Assembly (NCBI GenBank): GCA_014529385.2
Contig: CM043958.1
Span: forward strand, 84,149,025-84,209,024
DNA length: 60,000 nucleotides
Direction: 5' to 3'
From: Adiantum capillus-veneris
Taxonomy: Eukaryota; Streptophyta; Polypodiopsida; Polypodiales; Pteridaceae
In this document: positions 21,286 to 31,440 of the stretch, piece after piece
Layout: every line of letters begins with the position of its first letter
Numbering within the stretch: position 1 is the first letter of the stretch
Translations under genes and position numbers: made by a program
Notes under the pieces: generated by a model
Seen by the model: the letters and a program-made list of their open reading frames with translations, nothing else
What the model was told of the DNA's origin: nothing
Databases searched by the model: none

Positions 21286-21833
21286 TGTTAACCCTCACGG
21301 CACACGGACACCCTATGATCTATAAACGTTGTATTATTTAGAGTCAGGTACCGGGCTTGTCGGACCAATAGGAACAGGGTAAGGGTGATCGCCGATGACA
21401 TGCGCACTCTAACTGGAATATTCAAGGAGTTAGTTGGCTAAGTATGGGCGCCCAAGTGTGAATGGGGTGAGCTCATATAAAAGCCACTAAACCTAATTTT
21501 TACTCATTCTCTCATTGTGCAATAGAAGCCGCTCTTGCTCCATCTCCACCTTCTCCTTCACCATCTCCTTGTGTGTGTGTGTGTGTGTGTACGTGTGAGA
21601 GAGAGTGTGAGAGTGTGTGTGTGATCGAGCGTTGCGGTGGCACGACGGCGGCGAGGCAGTTGAGCGCGGCGTAGTGGCGTCTCCCTCTTCTTCGCGGCAC
21701 GGGAATCCTTCATTCGCAACTACGCAGGAAGGTGAGTGACACACCATTCTTCCTTGTGAGCTTGTCTGTTGTATGATGTGCTAGGAGCCTTTGTGGCTCT
21801 CACACGGCGCGTAGCAAGTACCTAGCCGTGACA
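21286..21833 (+). repeat. 3' LTR of element C
   Basis: Runs from TGTTAACCCTCACGG to CTAGCCGTGACA, followed by the duplicated CTTTC at 21834-21838. It differs from the 5' LTR in the GT repeat length and about 11 single bases. Confidence 0.95.
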
Positions 21834-21838
21834 CTTTC

Positions 21839-22495
21839 TTCAGAAGGTGAAGAATTTGAAGAAAGTGGAGAAGAGGGTGACCTCTTTCTCGCCTTTTTCT
21901 TGTGTTGATCTTTGGCATATTCACCATAGTTTTCATAAGAGGAAGAGGATGAAGAAGATGGAGAAGAGGGTGTCCTCTTTCTCGCCTTTTTCTTCTCTTG
22001 CTTTTTATCATCCCTCTTTGAATTGTGGTGAGGAGAAGAATACGATGGTCTTCTCTGCTTTGGTGGTGATGGAGAGCGTTTAGCCCGCCGTCTTCGTGGA
22101 GCCATCTCCACCGAGGTGGCGGGAGACTCGCTTCTTTCTCGTTCCTTCGGTGGAGGCTCTTGAGTTCTCCTTTGGGAAGGAGATGCATCATCAAGAAGTA
22201 AATTCTTGAGCCCTTCATATGGATTCTCTTCTTCTTCCCGAATCGGAGAGAGACCTCTTTTGGTAGTCTCACAAGGAGGCTTCCTAGGTGTTCTCTCGTC
22301 ATGGTGATGAGCTTGGAGAATCCCGTGAGCACGGAGCTGCCGTTGCACTTCACTTTGGAGAGATGGATTGCCCATGGCTTGTTGAAGCTTAGAAACAAGA
22401 TAGTTAACAAGCATTGAAGCATCATTAGTAGCTTGCTCATGAGCAAAATCAAAGTTATCAACATTAATTTCACTCTCTTTACTATTGTCAGCCAT
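21839..22495 (-). pseudogene. gag N-terminal part of chromovirus B, cut by C
   Basis: The start of B's polyprotein, MADNSKESEINVDNFDFAHE, from an ATG at 22495. The first 80 residues are helical and Gln-rich, then comes a Pro/Glu/Arg-rich linker. Two copies of a basic/serine block (KKKARKRTPSSPSSSSSSS and KKKARKRSPSSPLSS) give an SR-protein-like low-complexity region. The frame is interrupted at 21834-21838 by element C and continues at 8365 downward. Elements A, D and E carry the same region, so it is an ancestral part of the family. Confidence 0.9.
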
Positions 22496-22899
22496 TCTAA
22501 CAACTTTTAGGTGTAAACTTTTTAGGTGTACTTTGGCACTTCAAGCCCTAGTTTCTACTCCTCTTTACCCCTTTAGAAAAAGCACTCAAGCTACTGTACC
22601 CGCGGCTCGAATACCATTAATTGCAAGGAATAGAAGAGAGGGTCTTTCGACACCAAAACAGCACCGGCTCCTGTCAAGCTTCTAATAGCTCAATAGTGGT
22701 TAAGCCGTCGGCAAGCCCCATAGGACTCCACTATTAAGACCATAGCTCTCGACGGTGATGCCCCGTTAACTACACGAAGGCAGGCGCACTGCAAGGCTGA
22801 AAAATCCCTATTCTACTTACTCACAGGCAATTAATAATACCAACCATTTGTAGCTAGCTTGAGGACCTCCCTTCTTGAGCAAGAAAAGAGAAACCTTGA
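22496..22899 (-). other. Untranslated leader of B
   Basis: About 400 bases between primer site and gag ATG, nearly collinear with E's leader at 37537-37940 and recognisable in D at 30848-31240. No gene seen. Confidence 0.75.
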
Positions 22900-22911
22900 G
22901 CTCTGATACCA
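22900..22911 (-). other. Primer binding site of B (initiator tRNA-Met)
   Basis: In element sense TGGTATCAGAGC, one base after the LTR: the standard plant tRNA-iMet primer site. The same site is at 30836-30847 (D) and 37525-37536 (E). Confidence 0.92.
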
Positions 22912-22912
22912 A

Positions 22913-24506
22913 TGTAACATTTAATTGCCTAATAACTTATGTGTAGCAGAAATTAGCATGAACATAGTGGGCATTTCATTAGAATAGATTCCTAATGAGA
23001 ATTACAAGAGTGCTTGGGTGGAGAGAGCAACAAAAAGCATAACACCTAGTTAGATAGCATCGACAATACTTTCAAAAGAGAGAGAAATTAAGCTATTGAC
23101 AACAGTTGAGGACCGGATTTGCATGGAGCCGCTCCCCCCTCCAAAAGGCTTTGTATTATGGTTTCTCCCATCAAGAGAGACATTGTACAATACAATTCTT
23201 TGTGTTCCTTCAAGACTAGCTAGTGCAATGAAGATGGAAGCTTCATGCACCAAGCAAAACACTTAATCAAACACAACTTGAATTATCCCCGTTCTCAGAC
23301 CCAAGACCTCACACACCTTCGAAGATGGTGAGAGCTAGCAGAGTATGAGAGTAGATTGAGAGGAAGAAGGAGTATCTTACGAGAAAGATGTACATCTCCT
23401 CACATAATCACTCATATTGGCATATCTTAGCTTATTAATTAGCTTGGTAGAGGAGATGAGCATGCATTGAAGCTTGGCTCTTGGTTGGATTTGCATCCAC
23501 ATGCCAAGAGAGTGTTGATGTAGGCTTCTATCTCCACAAGCTTGGAGTAGGTGATGAGCTCTCCATTAAAGCTTGGGAGGAGATAGAGTATTCTTCCTTC
23601 ACACATGGTCAAGTGTGAGTGTGTGTGTGTCAATGCCAAGCAAAAATCAGCCCCCTCTCTCTCTTGGGCGAGCCCTTGTTGCTAATTTGGTCTGGCTTTT
23701 GCCTCATTGGACCTCCCCAAGTCAAGCCAATGGGTATTAAGTAGAATAAGTGATAGCCTTCTGACATGTGTCCCCCTTTTCCCTTTTGTGAGAGCTTTAG
23801 GTAATTAAATAATTAAACTAAACTCTCATTGGACCCCTTTGCCTCCTGGCCAATAGAAATCAGGCAAGCCATGGGGCTTCTGAATGCTCATTGGACCCTT
23901 TGGGAGACTGCCCAATAGTCTTCTAGGAGACTTAATTCTCATTGGTTTCTTTTATTAAATGTTTTTAAATTAATTAAACTACATTTACTCTAGCTTAATT
24001 CTCATTGGTCCACTTCAAGGGTCTTCCAATAGGAATTGGGCACACCTTATGGGCATCTGGCTTAGGGCGCTGACATGTGTCCCTCATTCCCTTTGTGTAA
24101 AGGGAGCCTATGTGTGTGTGTGTGTGTGGCTTTCTCTCTCATCCCCTACCTTTAGGGCTCGCCCCCTCCCATGTAGGGATGTGCAAAGACTTTTAGGGCA
24201 CACACAAAGCATCCAATTTTCCCTAGGGTTGACCTTTGGACACAACCTTTGAATTTTGGAACCTTAGCATTTTGGAAGTCTTAATGGGCTGAACCTTAGG
24301 GTCTTTTTAGCCCATTGTTGCACATGGCTCTTTTGCAGATGGCCCCCCCTTTGGATCTCTATTTTCCCTCCTTTGAATCCCTACTGTGGCCGGTCTGGTA
24401 GCTTAACCAATATTCTAGCTTTTTCTCCCTTGGCCTTCCCCACATTACATAATGAGTTTAATATAAGAAAATCATTTAGGAGAATTAGATATTGATTATT
24501 ATGACA
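22913..24506 (-). repeat. 5' LTR of chromovirus B
   Basis: A 1594-bp partner of 2137-3730, followed on the right by the CTAAC duplication (24507-24511). It contains the same CCAAT-rich U3 and the paired U5 hairpins. Confidence 0.95.
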
Positions 24507-24511
24507 CTAAC

Positions 24512-25093
24512 AAACCTCCTTATAGAGTTTCTCAAGCTCAACATGAGGAGATTATGTGGCAAGTGCATGAGTTAGTTGAGAAGGGCATGGTGAGGCCTAG
24601 CTCATCTCCATTTTGCTCACCTGTGCTATTAGTGCAAAAGAAAGATGACACATATCGTATGTGTGTCGACTATAGAGCACTAAATAGGATCACTATCAAG
24701 AATAGGTTTCCCGTTCCACGGGTAGAAGACCTATTTGATAAGCTACAAGGATCGACCTACATCAGTAGGATTGACCTAAAAAGTGGCTATCATCAAATAA
24801 GGATAGTTGATCAGGACATTGTAAAGACCGCATTTCGCACCACATTTGGTCTATACGAATACATTGTCATGCCTTTTGGCTTGACCAATGCACTAGCCAC
24901 ATTCAACCGCTTGATGGAGAAGCTGTTCAGGCCTCATCGAACCTTCAGTGGAGTGTTCTTTGATGATATTATCATCTACTCTAATTCATTAGACGAACAC
25001 AAGCAACACCTCCAGGTAATATTTCAAGTTTTAAGAGAGAATAAACTTTATGTTAATCGAAAGAAAAGTGAATTTTTCTTGCAAGAGATTTAG
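24512..25093 (+). pseudogene. Reverse transcriptase of chromovirus A
   Basis: It resumes A's polyprotein at KPPYRVSQAQ straight after the CTAAC duplication. Reverse transcriptase motifs in order: VLLVQKKDDTYRMCVDYRAL, SRIDLKSGYHQIRI, MPFGLTNALATF (Pro to Leu relative to B) and the catalytic VFFDDIIIYSNS near 24955. The frame stops at TAG 25091-25093, where B has CAG (Gln). Element E has the identical TAG at 40745-40747. Confidence 0.93.
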
Positions 25094-26599
25094 TATTTAG
25101 GTCACATTATCTCTCAAGATGGCATCCAAATGGATCCATCAAAGCTACAGGTAATAAAAGGATGGCCTAAACCAAGGAATCTTCATGAACTAAGAAGCTT
25201 TACAGGTATGTGTGCATACTATAGACGCTTCATAGAAAAGTTCTCACAAATTGCAGGACCATTACATGACCTAACAAAGAAAAGCATTAGGTATACATGG
25301 TCTGCTAAGGAGAACAATGCTTTCGAAAAGCTTATCTCTCAACTTGTGCTTATACTACCGGATCTCTCAAAACCATTTGAGGTCCAATGTGATGCTTGTG
25401 GTGATTGCCTTGGAGCTGTTTTGCTCCAAGAAGGACACGCCATAGGCTATGAGAGTCGAAGGCTCGACCCTGTTGAGCAAGCTCTAGGCATATATGAAAA
25501 GGAACTCCTTGCAGTTCTACATGCCTTAGACTCATGGAAGCACTACTTATTGGGGACTCCTTTCATTCTGCGAACGGATCACCAAAGTCTTAAGTACTTC
25601 ATGACACAGACCAAGCTCTCTGACAAACAAATGAGGTGGGCAAATTTCCTTTCGCAATTTCATTTTCATATTGCTCACATTGCTGGCAAGCATAATCAAG
25701 TAGCTGATGCACTCTCAAGACGACCGAGAGTGAATGCGGTTTCCATAGCAACTCACAATCATCTATCTTCAATGATAGATGAGTACGATATTGATCCCGA
25801 TTTTAGAGATGTGATTTCAGCCCTTGCATTAGGGAAGAAAGAAGAACCATTTACTTTACAAGATGGTTATCTTCTCTACGGCAATAGACTATGTGTTACT
25901 AATACACTACGTGAGAAAGTAATGTATGAATCTGATGCTCCACCTTATGCGGGGCATAGAGGGATTCAGTCTACCTTAAAGGGAATTGAAACATATTTCT
26001 ATTGGCCTACCATGAAAGTGAACATACAAGAGTATGTTTCTAAATGTGTGGTATGCCAAAAGACAAAATTTGATAGAGGGAAGCAACCTGGATTGCTTCA
26101 ACCCTTGCCAATCCCTAATTCACAATGGGAGAGCATATCCATGGATTTTATCTTTGGATTGCCTAAGTCTATCCATGGGAATACGGGAATATGGACGATA
26201 GTAGACAGGTTCAGTAAACAAGCTCATTTTATACCTGTCAAAAAGACTATCAAGGCCCATCAAATGGAAACCCTCTTCATTTCACAAATTTTCAAGTACC
26301 ATGGCTTGCCAATGTCCATAGTGTCGGATAGAGATCCTAGAATGACCAGTAATTTCTGGAAGGGTCTCTTTGAGAATTTAGGGACAAGGCTTAACTTCTC
26401 TTCGGCCTATCATCCACAAACGGATGGCCAAAGTGAAACAGCTAACCTAACCATTCTCGATCTACTAAAAGCCTATGTAACGGAAGTAGATCAAAGATCC
26501 CAATGGGAGAAGTACTTACCCTTAGTGGAGTATGCCTACAATAACATTGTACATACTTCCACGGGAAAAGCACCTTTCGAGGTAATTGAGGGTAGATGA
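25094..26599 (+). pseudogene. RNase H and integrase of chromovirus A
   Basis: The thumb/connection region (IKGWPKPRNLHELRSF) leads to RNase H (FEVQCDACGDCLGAVL, RTDHQSLKYF). About 12 bases are missing at 25330 compared with E (EKLKEKLISQ). Integrase: zinc residues HRG and CVVCQ, first Asp in SMDFIFGLP, second Asp in SDRDPRMTSNFW (26324-26359, complete here), and Glu in HPQTDGQSE. The catalytic triad is therefore intact, although the frame starts after a stop. It ends in TGA at 26597-26599 just before the C-terminal region. Confidence 0.92.
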
Positions 26600-26903
26600 A
26601 AAAGTCCCTTGCTACTTAAGGTACATGGGAAGATATTCACTGTAGATGAGTATAGCCGAGACCTACAAGAATCTTTTCAAAAGATTAAGGATGCTATCTC
26701 TATCTCACAGCAAAGGCAAAAGGTTGCTGCTGACAAGCACAAAAGAGCCCAAGCCTTTAAAGAAAATGATTGGGTCTTATTAAAGTTTCCCAAGCTCGAT
26801 TAAGGCACTCGACAGGCAAGAATCCTACGGGCCACCAAAAGTACTATGCTAAACTAGCAAAAGGTACTATGGTCCCTTCCAGATTCTTAGGCCAATCAAT
26901 GAG
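26600..26903 (+). pseudogene. Integrase C-terminal region of A, frameshifted
   Basis: It starts KSPLLLKVHGKIF after the stop at 26597-26599 and includes DLQESFQKIKDAISIS and AQAFKENDWVLLKF. It loses its frame near 26800 (the reading ends FPKLD then stop) and again at the four-A run near 26853, which has five As in E. It corresponds to the GPY/F-type stretch between integrase and chromodomain. Confidence 0.82.
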
Positions 26904-27221
26904 ATGGCCTATCAACTCAAGTTGCCCAATCATTGGCTCATACACAATGGTTTCCATGTGAGCCTATTAAAGCCTTACAAAGGAGAGCCACCTCAAGAAC
27001 CAACTATTGAAGACCCACCGGAGATCGAGGACCAAGAGGAGGTGCTGCAGCCCGAGTCCATTCTCCGACATGAAGACAAGGTACTAAGAGGCGGTAAGAC
27101 TATCCTACGATATCTTATTAAGTTTATGAATTATCCTTTTGAAGATGCTAGATGGATGCAAGGCATACAATTAAAGGATAACCTAAACCTTGTCAATGCT
27201 TACAATGCTTCCCAAGAGTAA
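26904..27221 (+). pseudogene. Chromodomain end of pol, chromovirus A
   Basis: 105 residues from MAYQLKLPNHWLIHNGFHVS through an acidic linker (EIEDQEEVLQPESIL) to the chromodomain core (RYLIKFMNYPFEDARWMQG). The fold would recognise histone marks during integration. The terminal sequence LVNAYNASQE is the same in A, B and E. Confidence 0.88.
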
Positions 27222-27579
27222 ACAAATGTACAAAATGTTAAAAACGAACAAAGTTCTTTTTGTCTTATAAGACTCTCTTTTTCTTTATTGTGCACAAAAA
27301 TGAAGTAGTATGCATGCTTAGATCAAGTTTGCGGAGACGACGTCTCCCAAACACCAAGTAGAGCTTGTCACTCTACTATGGAAGATTGATAGGACTAATG
27401 TGCAGACATGCTTGTGTAAGCCTCAGGCTCTCAAGCGCCAAATGGACTAGTCATCCATTGTGGAATGATGTCGTAGGGTAACATAGGGATCCTCTACCCG
27501 CTAAGAAAAGGACTCATGAATATGCTTCATCTTCTCTACACCATAGTCGAGGACGACTATGATTTCAAGAGAGAGGTAA
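27222..27579 (+). other. 3' untranslated region and polypurine tract of A
   Basis: Non-coding, ending in AAGAGAGAGGTAA before the LTR. By eye it is essentially identical to 41847-42204 in element E. Confidence 0.78.
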
Positions 27580-29171
27580 TGTCATAATAATCAATATCTA
27601 ATTCTCCTAAATGATTTTCTCATGTTAAACTGATCATTTAATATGGGGAAGTGCCAGGGGAGAAAAAGCTAGAATATTGGTTAAGCTAGCAGACCGGCCA
27701 CAGTAGGGATCCAAAGGAGGGAAAATAGGGATCCAAAGGGGGGGCCATCTGCAAAAGAGCCATGTGCAACAATGGGCTAAAAAGACTCTAAGGTTCAGCC
27801 CATTAAGACTTCCAAAATGCAAAGGTTTCAAAATTCAAAGGTTGTGTCCAAAGGTCAACCTTAAGGGAATTGGATGCTTTGTGTGTGACCAAAAAAGTAT
27901 TTTCACATCCCTACATAGGAGGGGGCGAGCCTAGCATGTAGGGGATGAGAGAGAAAGCCACACACACACACACACACACAAGCTCCCTTTACACAAAGGG
28001 AATGAGGGACACATGTCAGCTCCCTAGGCCATATGCCCAGAAGATCTACCCAATTCCTATTGGATGGCCTTGGAGGTGGACCAATGAGAATGAGGCTAGA
28101 GTAAATCTAGTTTAATTAATTTAGAAACACTTAGTAAAAGAACCAATGAGAATTAAGTCCTCTAGAAGACTATTGGACAGTCTCCCAAGGGGTCCAATGA
28201 GCATTCAGCAGCCCAATGGCTTGCCTGATTCCTATTGACCGGGAGGCAAAGGGGTCCAATGAGAGTTTAGCTGAATTATTAAATTACCTAAAGCTCTCAC
28301 AAAAGAGGAAAGGGGGACACATGTCAGAAGGCTATCACTTATGCTTCTTAATAGTCATTGGCTTGACTTGGGGAGGTCCAATGAGGGTAGAGCAAGAGCA
28401 AATAGCAAGAGGGCTCGCCCAAGAGAGAGAGGGGGCTGAATTTTGCAAGGCATTATCACACACACATACTCACACAGTCTATGTGAGAAGTAAAGAAGAC
28501 TATCTCTTCCAAAGCTTTAATGGAGAGCTCATCACCTACTCCAAGCTTGTGAGATATAAGTCTACATCGACATACTCTTGGCATGTGGATGCAAATCCAA
28601 CCAAGAGCCAAGCTTCAATGCATGCTCATCTCCTCTACCAAGCTAATTACTAAGCTAAGCTATGCTAATATGAGTGATTATGTGAGGAGATGTACATCTT
28701 TCTCGTAAGATACTCCTTCTTCCTCTCAATCTACTCTCATACCCTGCTAGCTCTCACCATCTTCGAAGGTGTGTGAGGTCTTGGGTGTGAGAACGGGGAT
28801 AATTGATGTTGTGTTTGCTAAGTGTTTTGCTTAGTGCATGAAGCTTTCATCTTCATTGCACTAGCTAGTCTTGAAGGAACACAAAGAATTGTATTGTACA
28901 ATGTCTCTCTTGATGGGAGAAACCATAATACAAAGCCTTTTGGAGGGGGGACCGGCTCCATGAAAATCCGGTCCTGAACTGTTGTCAATAGCTTAATTTC
29001 TCTCTCTTTTGAAAGTATTGTTGATGCTATCTAACTAGCTGTTATGCTTTTTGTCGCTCTCTCCACCCAAGCACTCTTGTAATTCTCATTAGGAATCTAT
29101 TCTAATGAAATGCCCACTATGTTCATGCTAATTTCCGCTAGACATAAGTTTTTAGGCCATTAAATGTTATA
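27580..29171 (+). repeat. 3' LTR of chromovirus A
   Basis: 1592 bp from TGTCATAATAATC to ATGTTATA; the canonical terminal CA has become TA. It contains nine CCAAT/ATTGG boxes between 28059 and 28382, a CA microsatellite near 27961-27980, and two hairpins (28889-28933, 28949-28974). No matching target duplication can be checked because the 5' end is outside. Confidence 0.92.
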
Positions 29172-30137
29172 GAAGGTGTTTCTGTATAGCAACATTCCTG
29201 AAGTGAACAGGTTCAGGAAAGTTGATTCTCATCTCTTATTTTACATACAATGTCTTCTGGCACTTGCAAGGGTTCTTCTTCAACAAGGTCCACATTCATT
29301 GTACAAAATGATCCAAAATCTCCTAAGTGTGGAGATAGCAACACAACCACTCAACCAATGACATCGAAACCATGATCATGGCGTACTTGGTATTGTTGCA
29401 AGAGACCGTAAACAAACAAGGTAAAGACTTACGTGCACTTGCAATGGAGAATGGCACGCTAAGGGTTCTTTTGGTTGATAATGAGAATCTCAAGAGGACG
29501 CTTGAGATGGAAACAACAAAACGCTCTGTTGTGGACTTGACTGCTTTGAAGGAGCGCATGAGCAAAGTAGAGCATGACCATGTATTGAAAGAGGAGAAAT
29601 TTGACACCATGAACCGAGATGTATGCGACACGAAAAATGTATGCACAAACAAGTATTAGGCTTATGTATGTGGTTCCTAATTCCTCTCTCATGCAAGCTA
29701 TGGCTCAAACAAACAATGTTGAGAATGTGGATGTGGAGGAGTTGAAGGAACGGGAGCGACATTCCAAGAACATTGTTATTCGAGGAATTTCTAAAGAGAA
29801 GTTAGAGACGCCTCCTTCTCTTGCCATTGTTATCAAAGATTTCTGTAAAACCCGCTTTGGCATGTTTGGAGTTATGGTCTATGGAGTACATAGAGTGGGT
29901 TAGGAAGGAGCTCCTCGCTAGGGAGAACGGCCAATTGTATGCACCATGCTGGATGAGACCAAACGAAAGATTATCCTTGATAACAGTTGGATCTATTTGA
30001 AGGATACAAAATGTTTTGTATGTGAAGATCACACTATGAAGCAACAAAATATGTGTCGCAAGGCATATAGGGAAAAGATTAAGAAAAACAAGGAGATCTG
30101 CCCAAGGAGGAGGTAAGTCCCTCAAGCAAATAGGGAC

Positions 30138-30290
30138 TTGCAATTGAAAATATGCTTTTGGAATTGCAATGGATACCCATGGAATGCGGAGATTGGCACT
30201 GATGAACTAACAAGCAAAGCCGATGTTGTACTTTTTGTTGAAACTTGGAAGCATGATACACAAAGGATGCTTGGAGGATTACAATGTACT
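30138..30290 (+). pseudogene. Start of LINE endonuclease domain, truncated
   Basis: About 50 residues with the WNCNG motif (metal-binding Asn) and the conserved Glu of VLFVETW, as in APE-type endonucleases that nick target DNA for target-primed reverse transcription. The reading dissolves into a CTCTCT repeat from about 30289. No reverse transcriptase follows. Confidence 0.72.
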
Positions 30291-30421
30291 CTCTCTCTCT
30301 CTCTCTTGTGCGTGCTGCTCTACAAAGGAGCAATAGTGCAGGCAGATGAGATAACGGGCTCATGGAGGCTTCAATGGGTGTGCCTCTCTCTCTCTCTCTC
30401 TCCCTCTCTCTCTCTCTCTCT
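30289..30421. repeat. Two CT microsatellites
   Basis: CT dinucleotide runs at about 30289-30306 and 30381-30421, separated by about 75 bases of unassigned sequence. They mark the junction between the LINE fragment and the LTR remnant of D. A further CT run in the solo LTR near 32898-32919 sits in the same LTR context. Confidence 0.85.
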
Positions 30422-30422
30422 C

Positions 30423-30833
30423 AAAAGTTAAACAAGCTAGGTGGGGACTGAGGCTGGGGATGGTTAATGCTTTTTACAAAGTTTATGTTATGCTCGTGAT
30501 GCATACAGCTTTCCATCTTCATTGCATCACCTACGTCACAAGGAACACAAAGATTGTATTGTACCAAGTCTCTCTTTATGGGAGAATCTATAATACAAAA
30601 GCCTATTGGAGGGGGGGATTTGATCCACATAAATCCGGTCCTCGATTGTTGTCAAGTTCTCTAATTCTCTCTCTTGCAAAAGTATTGTTCATTCCAATCT
30701 AATTAAGTATAATGGTTATGTTGCTATAGCTAATTAAGTTCACCCTCTATGTTCTCAAAGTAGTCTCATAAAAATGATCACTATAGTTCTCTTAATTTTG
30801 CTATTCTCAATGTTCATAGGCCACTTCCATTAT
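30423..30833 (+). repeat. Truncated 5' LTR of D (R/U5 part)
   Basis: It aligns by eye with the last about 400 bases of the solo LTR ending at 33075 (shared AGGAACACAAAGATTGTATT and CCTATTGGAGGGGGG). It ends near the TTCCATTAT before the primer site. Its left part is missing, replaced by a CT repeat and the LINE fragment. Confidence 0.82.
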
Positions 30834-30835
30834 TT

Positions 30836-30847
30836 TGGTATCAGAGC
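30836..30847 (+). other. Primer binding site of D (initiator tRNA-Met)
   Basis: TGGTATCAGAGC just downstream of the LTR remnant. Confidence 0.88.
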
Positions 30848-31240
30848 TACATGTTTCTCTATTATTTCTTAAGAAGAGAGGTCCTTAAGTTGTCCATGAA
30901 AGGTTGGGCTGTTTATTGCAATAGGGTAAGTGGGATAGGTATTTATTATCTTGGTTGAGAATGACTTAGTTCGAGGTACACCGTTGGGAATTATTGTCTT
31001 AATAATGGAGTCTCTCGGGGCTTGTGTTTGGCTTAACCATTATTGAGCTACTAGCAAGCTCAACAGAACTATAATCAATCGAGCAATGTTAGACCTTCTC
31101 CACTAGTCTTTGTAATTAGTAGTGTCTAAACCACGGGTGTGGATGCTTGAGAACTAATTTTCAAAGGTAAAGAAGATTAGCGACTAAGGTTTTTGAGGGT
31201 ACCAAAGCACAAAGTACTTTTATACATAAGCTTGATTAGG

Positions 31241-31440
31241 ATGGCTGACAATAATCAAGACAATAGAATGAATATTGATAACTTTGATTTTGCACATGAA
31301 GGTGCTAAGGATGATGCCCCCATGTTTGTTAATCTTGTTACTATGGGCAACCTTGCCTTGCAAGCCAAACTTACTCAACAAGTTCGTGCTTAAGGGATTT
31401 CCCTTCCTCTCCAAGAGGAGAGAGAGCTTAGGAGGCCTCT
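31241..31440 (+). pseudogene. gag N-terminus of D
   Basis: It opens MADNNQDNRMNIDNFDFAHE, the same start as B and E. About 20 residues are missing in the helical part compared with B, and a TAA at 31391-31393 replaces the His codon of the family. The sequence continues as GISLPLQEERELRRPL up to the solo LTR at 31441 and resumes at 33076. Confidence 0.85.

Larger units (their letters stand above)
8366..21833 (+). mobile_element. Element C: Athila/Tat-like Ty3/gypsy retrotransposon, nearly intact
   Basis: A 13.5-kb element inserted in B's gag. It has a 553-bp 5' LTR and 548-bp 3' LTR (about 11 substitutions and two small indels between them by eye), perfect CTTTC duplications, a tRNA-Asp-type primer site and a polypurine tract. 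The coding layout is a short upstream frame, then gag with four zinc knuckles, protease, acidic/basic linker, reverse transcriptase, RNase H, integrase, a second protease-like domain and W-P-K modules. It has no chromodomain, which with the tRNA-Asp primer points to the non-chromovirus OTA clade. It is the youngest layer of the left nest. Confidence 0.95.
2137..24506 (-). mobile_element. Chromovirus B, inverted self-family insertion in A, split by C
   Basis: A complete minus-strand element with 1594-bp LTRs at 2137-3730 and 22913-24506. Both start TGTAACATTTAAT on the plus strand and end TTATGACA. It is flanked by CTAAC duplications and has a tRNA-Met primer site next to the right LTR. Without element C its own length is about 8.9 kb. 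Its proteins are closely similar to those of A, so a member of the family inserted into another member in opposite orientation. Defects include a stop at 5998-6000, a one-base frameshift near 8305, a short in-frame loss in the integrase near 4970 and a frameshift before the chromodomain. Confidence 0.95.
1..29171 (+). mobile_element. Chromovirus A (Ty3/gypsy), 5' end outside window, split by B
   Basis: The outermost element of the left nest. Its coding region occupies 1-2136 and resumes at 24512 exactly where it stopped, because element B plus one 5-bp duplication (CTAAC at 2132-2136 and 24507-24511) separates the halves. The order gag, zinc knuckle, protease, reverse transcriptase, RNase H, integrase, chromodomain, 3' LTR is that of plant chromoviruses. 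The 5' LTR and start of gag lie left of the window. It carries a stop at 249-251, frameshifts near 841 and 1168, and a stop at 25091-25093, so it cannot act on its own. Confidence 0.93.
29172..30422 (+). mobile_element. L1-like LINE fragment (ORF1 end and ORF2 start)
   Basis: The region holds remnants of a non-LTR retrotransposon. A coiled coil (about 29372-29655, ENGTLRVLLVDNENLKRTL) is followed, in a shifted frame, by SKNIVIRGISKEKLE, the RRM-like part of L1-type ORF1 proteins. Then DETKRKIILDNSWIYLKDTK and EDHTMKQQNMCRKAYREK appear, typical of the ORF1 C-terminal domain. From about 30144, LKICFWNCNG and ADVVLFVETWKHD are the start of the ORF2 endonuclease. The rest of ORF2 is absent; the sequence runs into CT repeats. 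At least two frameshifts and a stop separate the parts. Confidence 0.78.
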
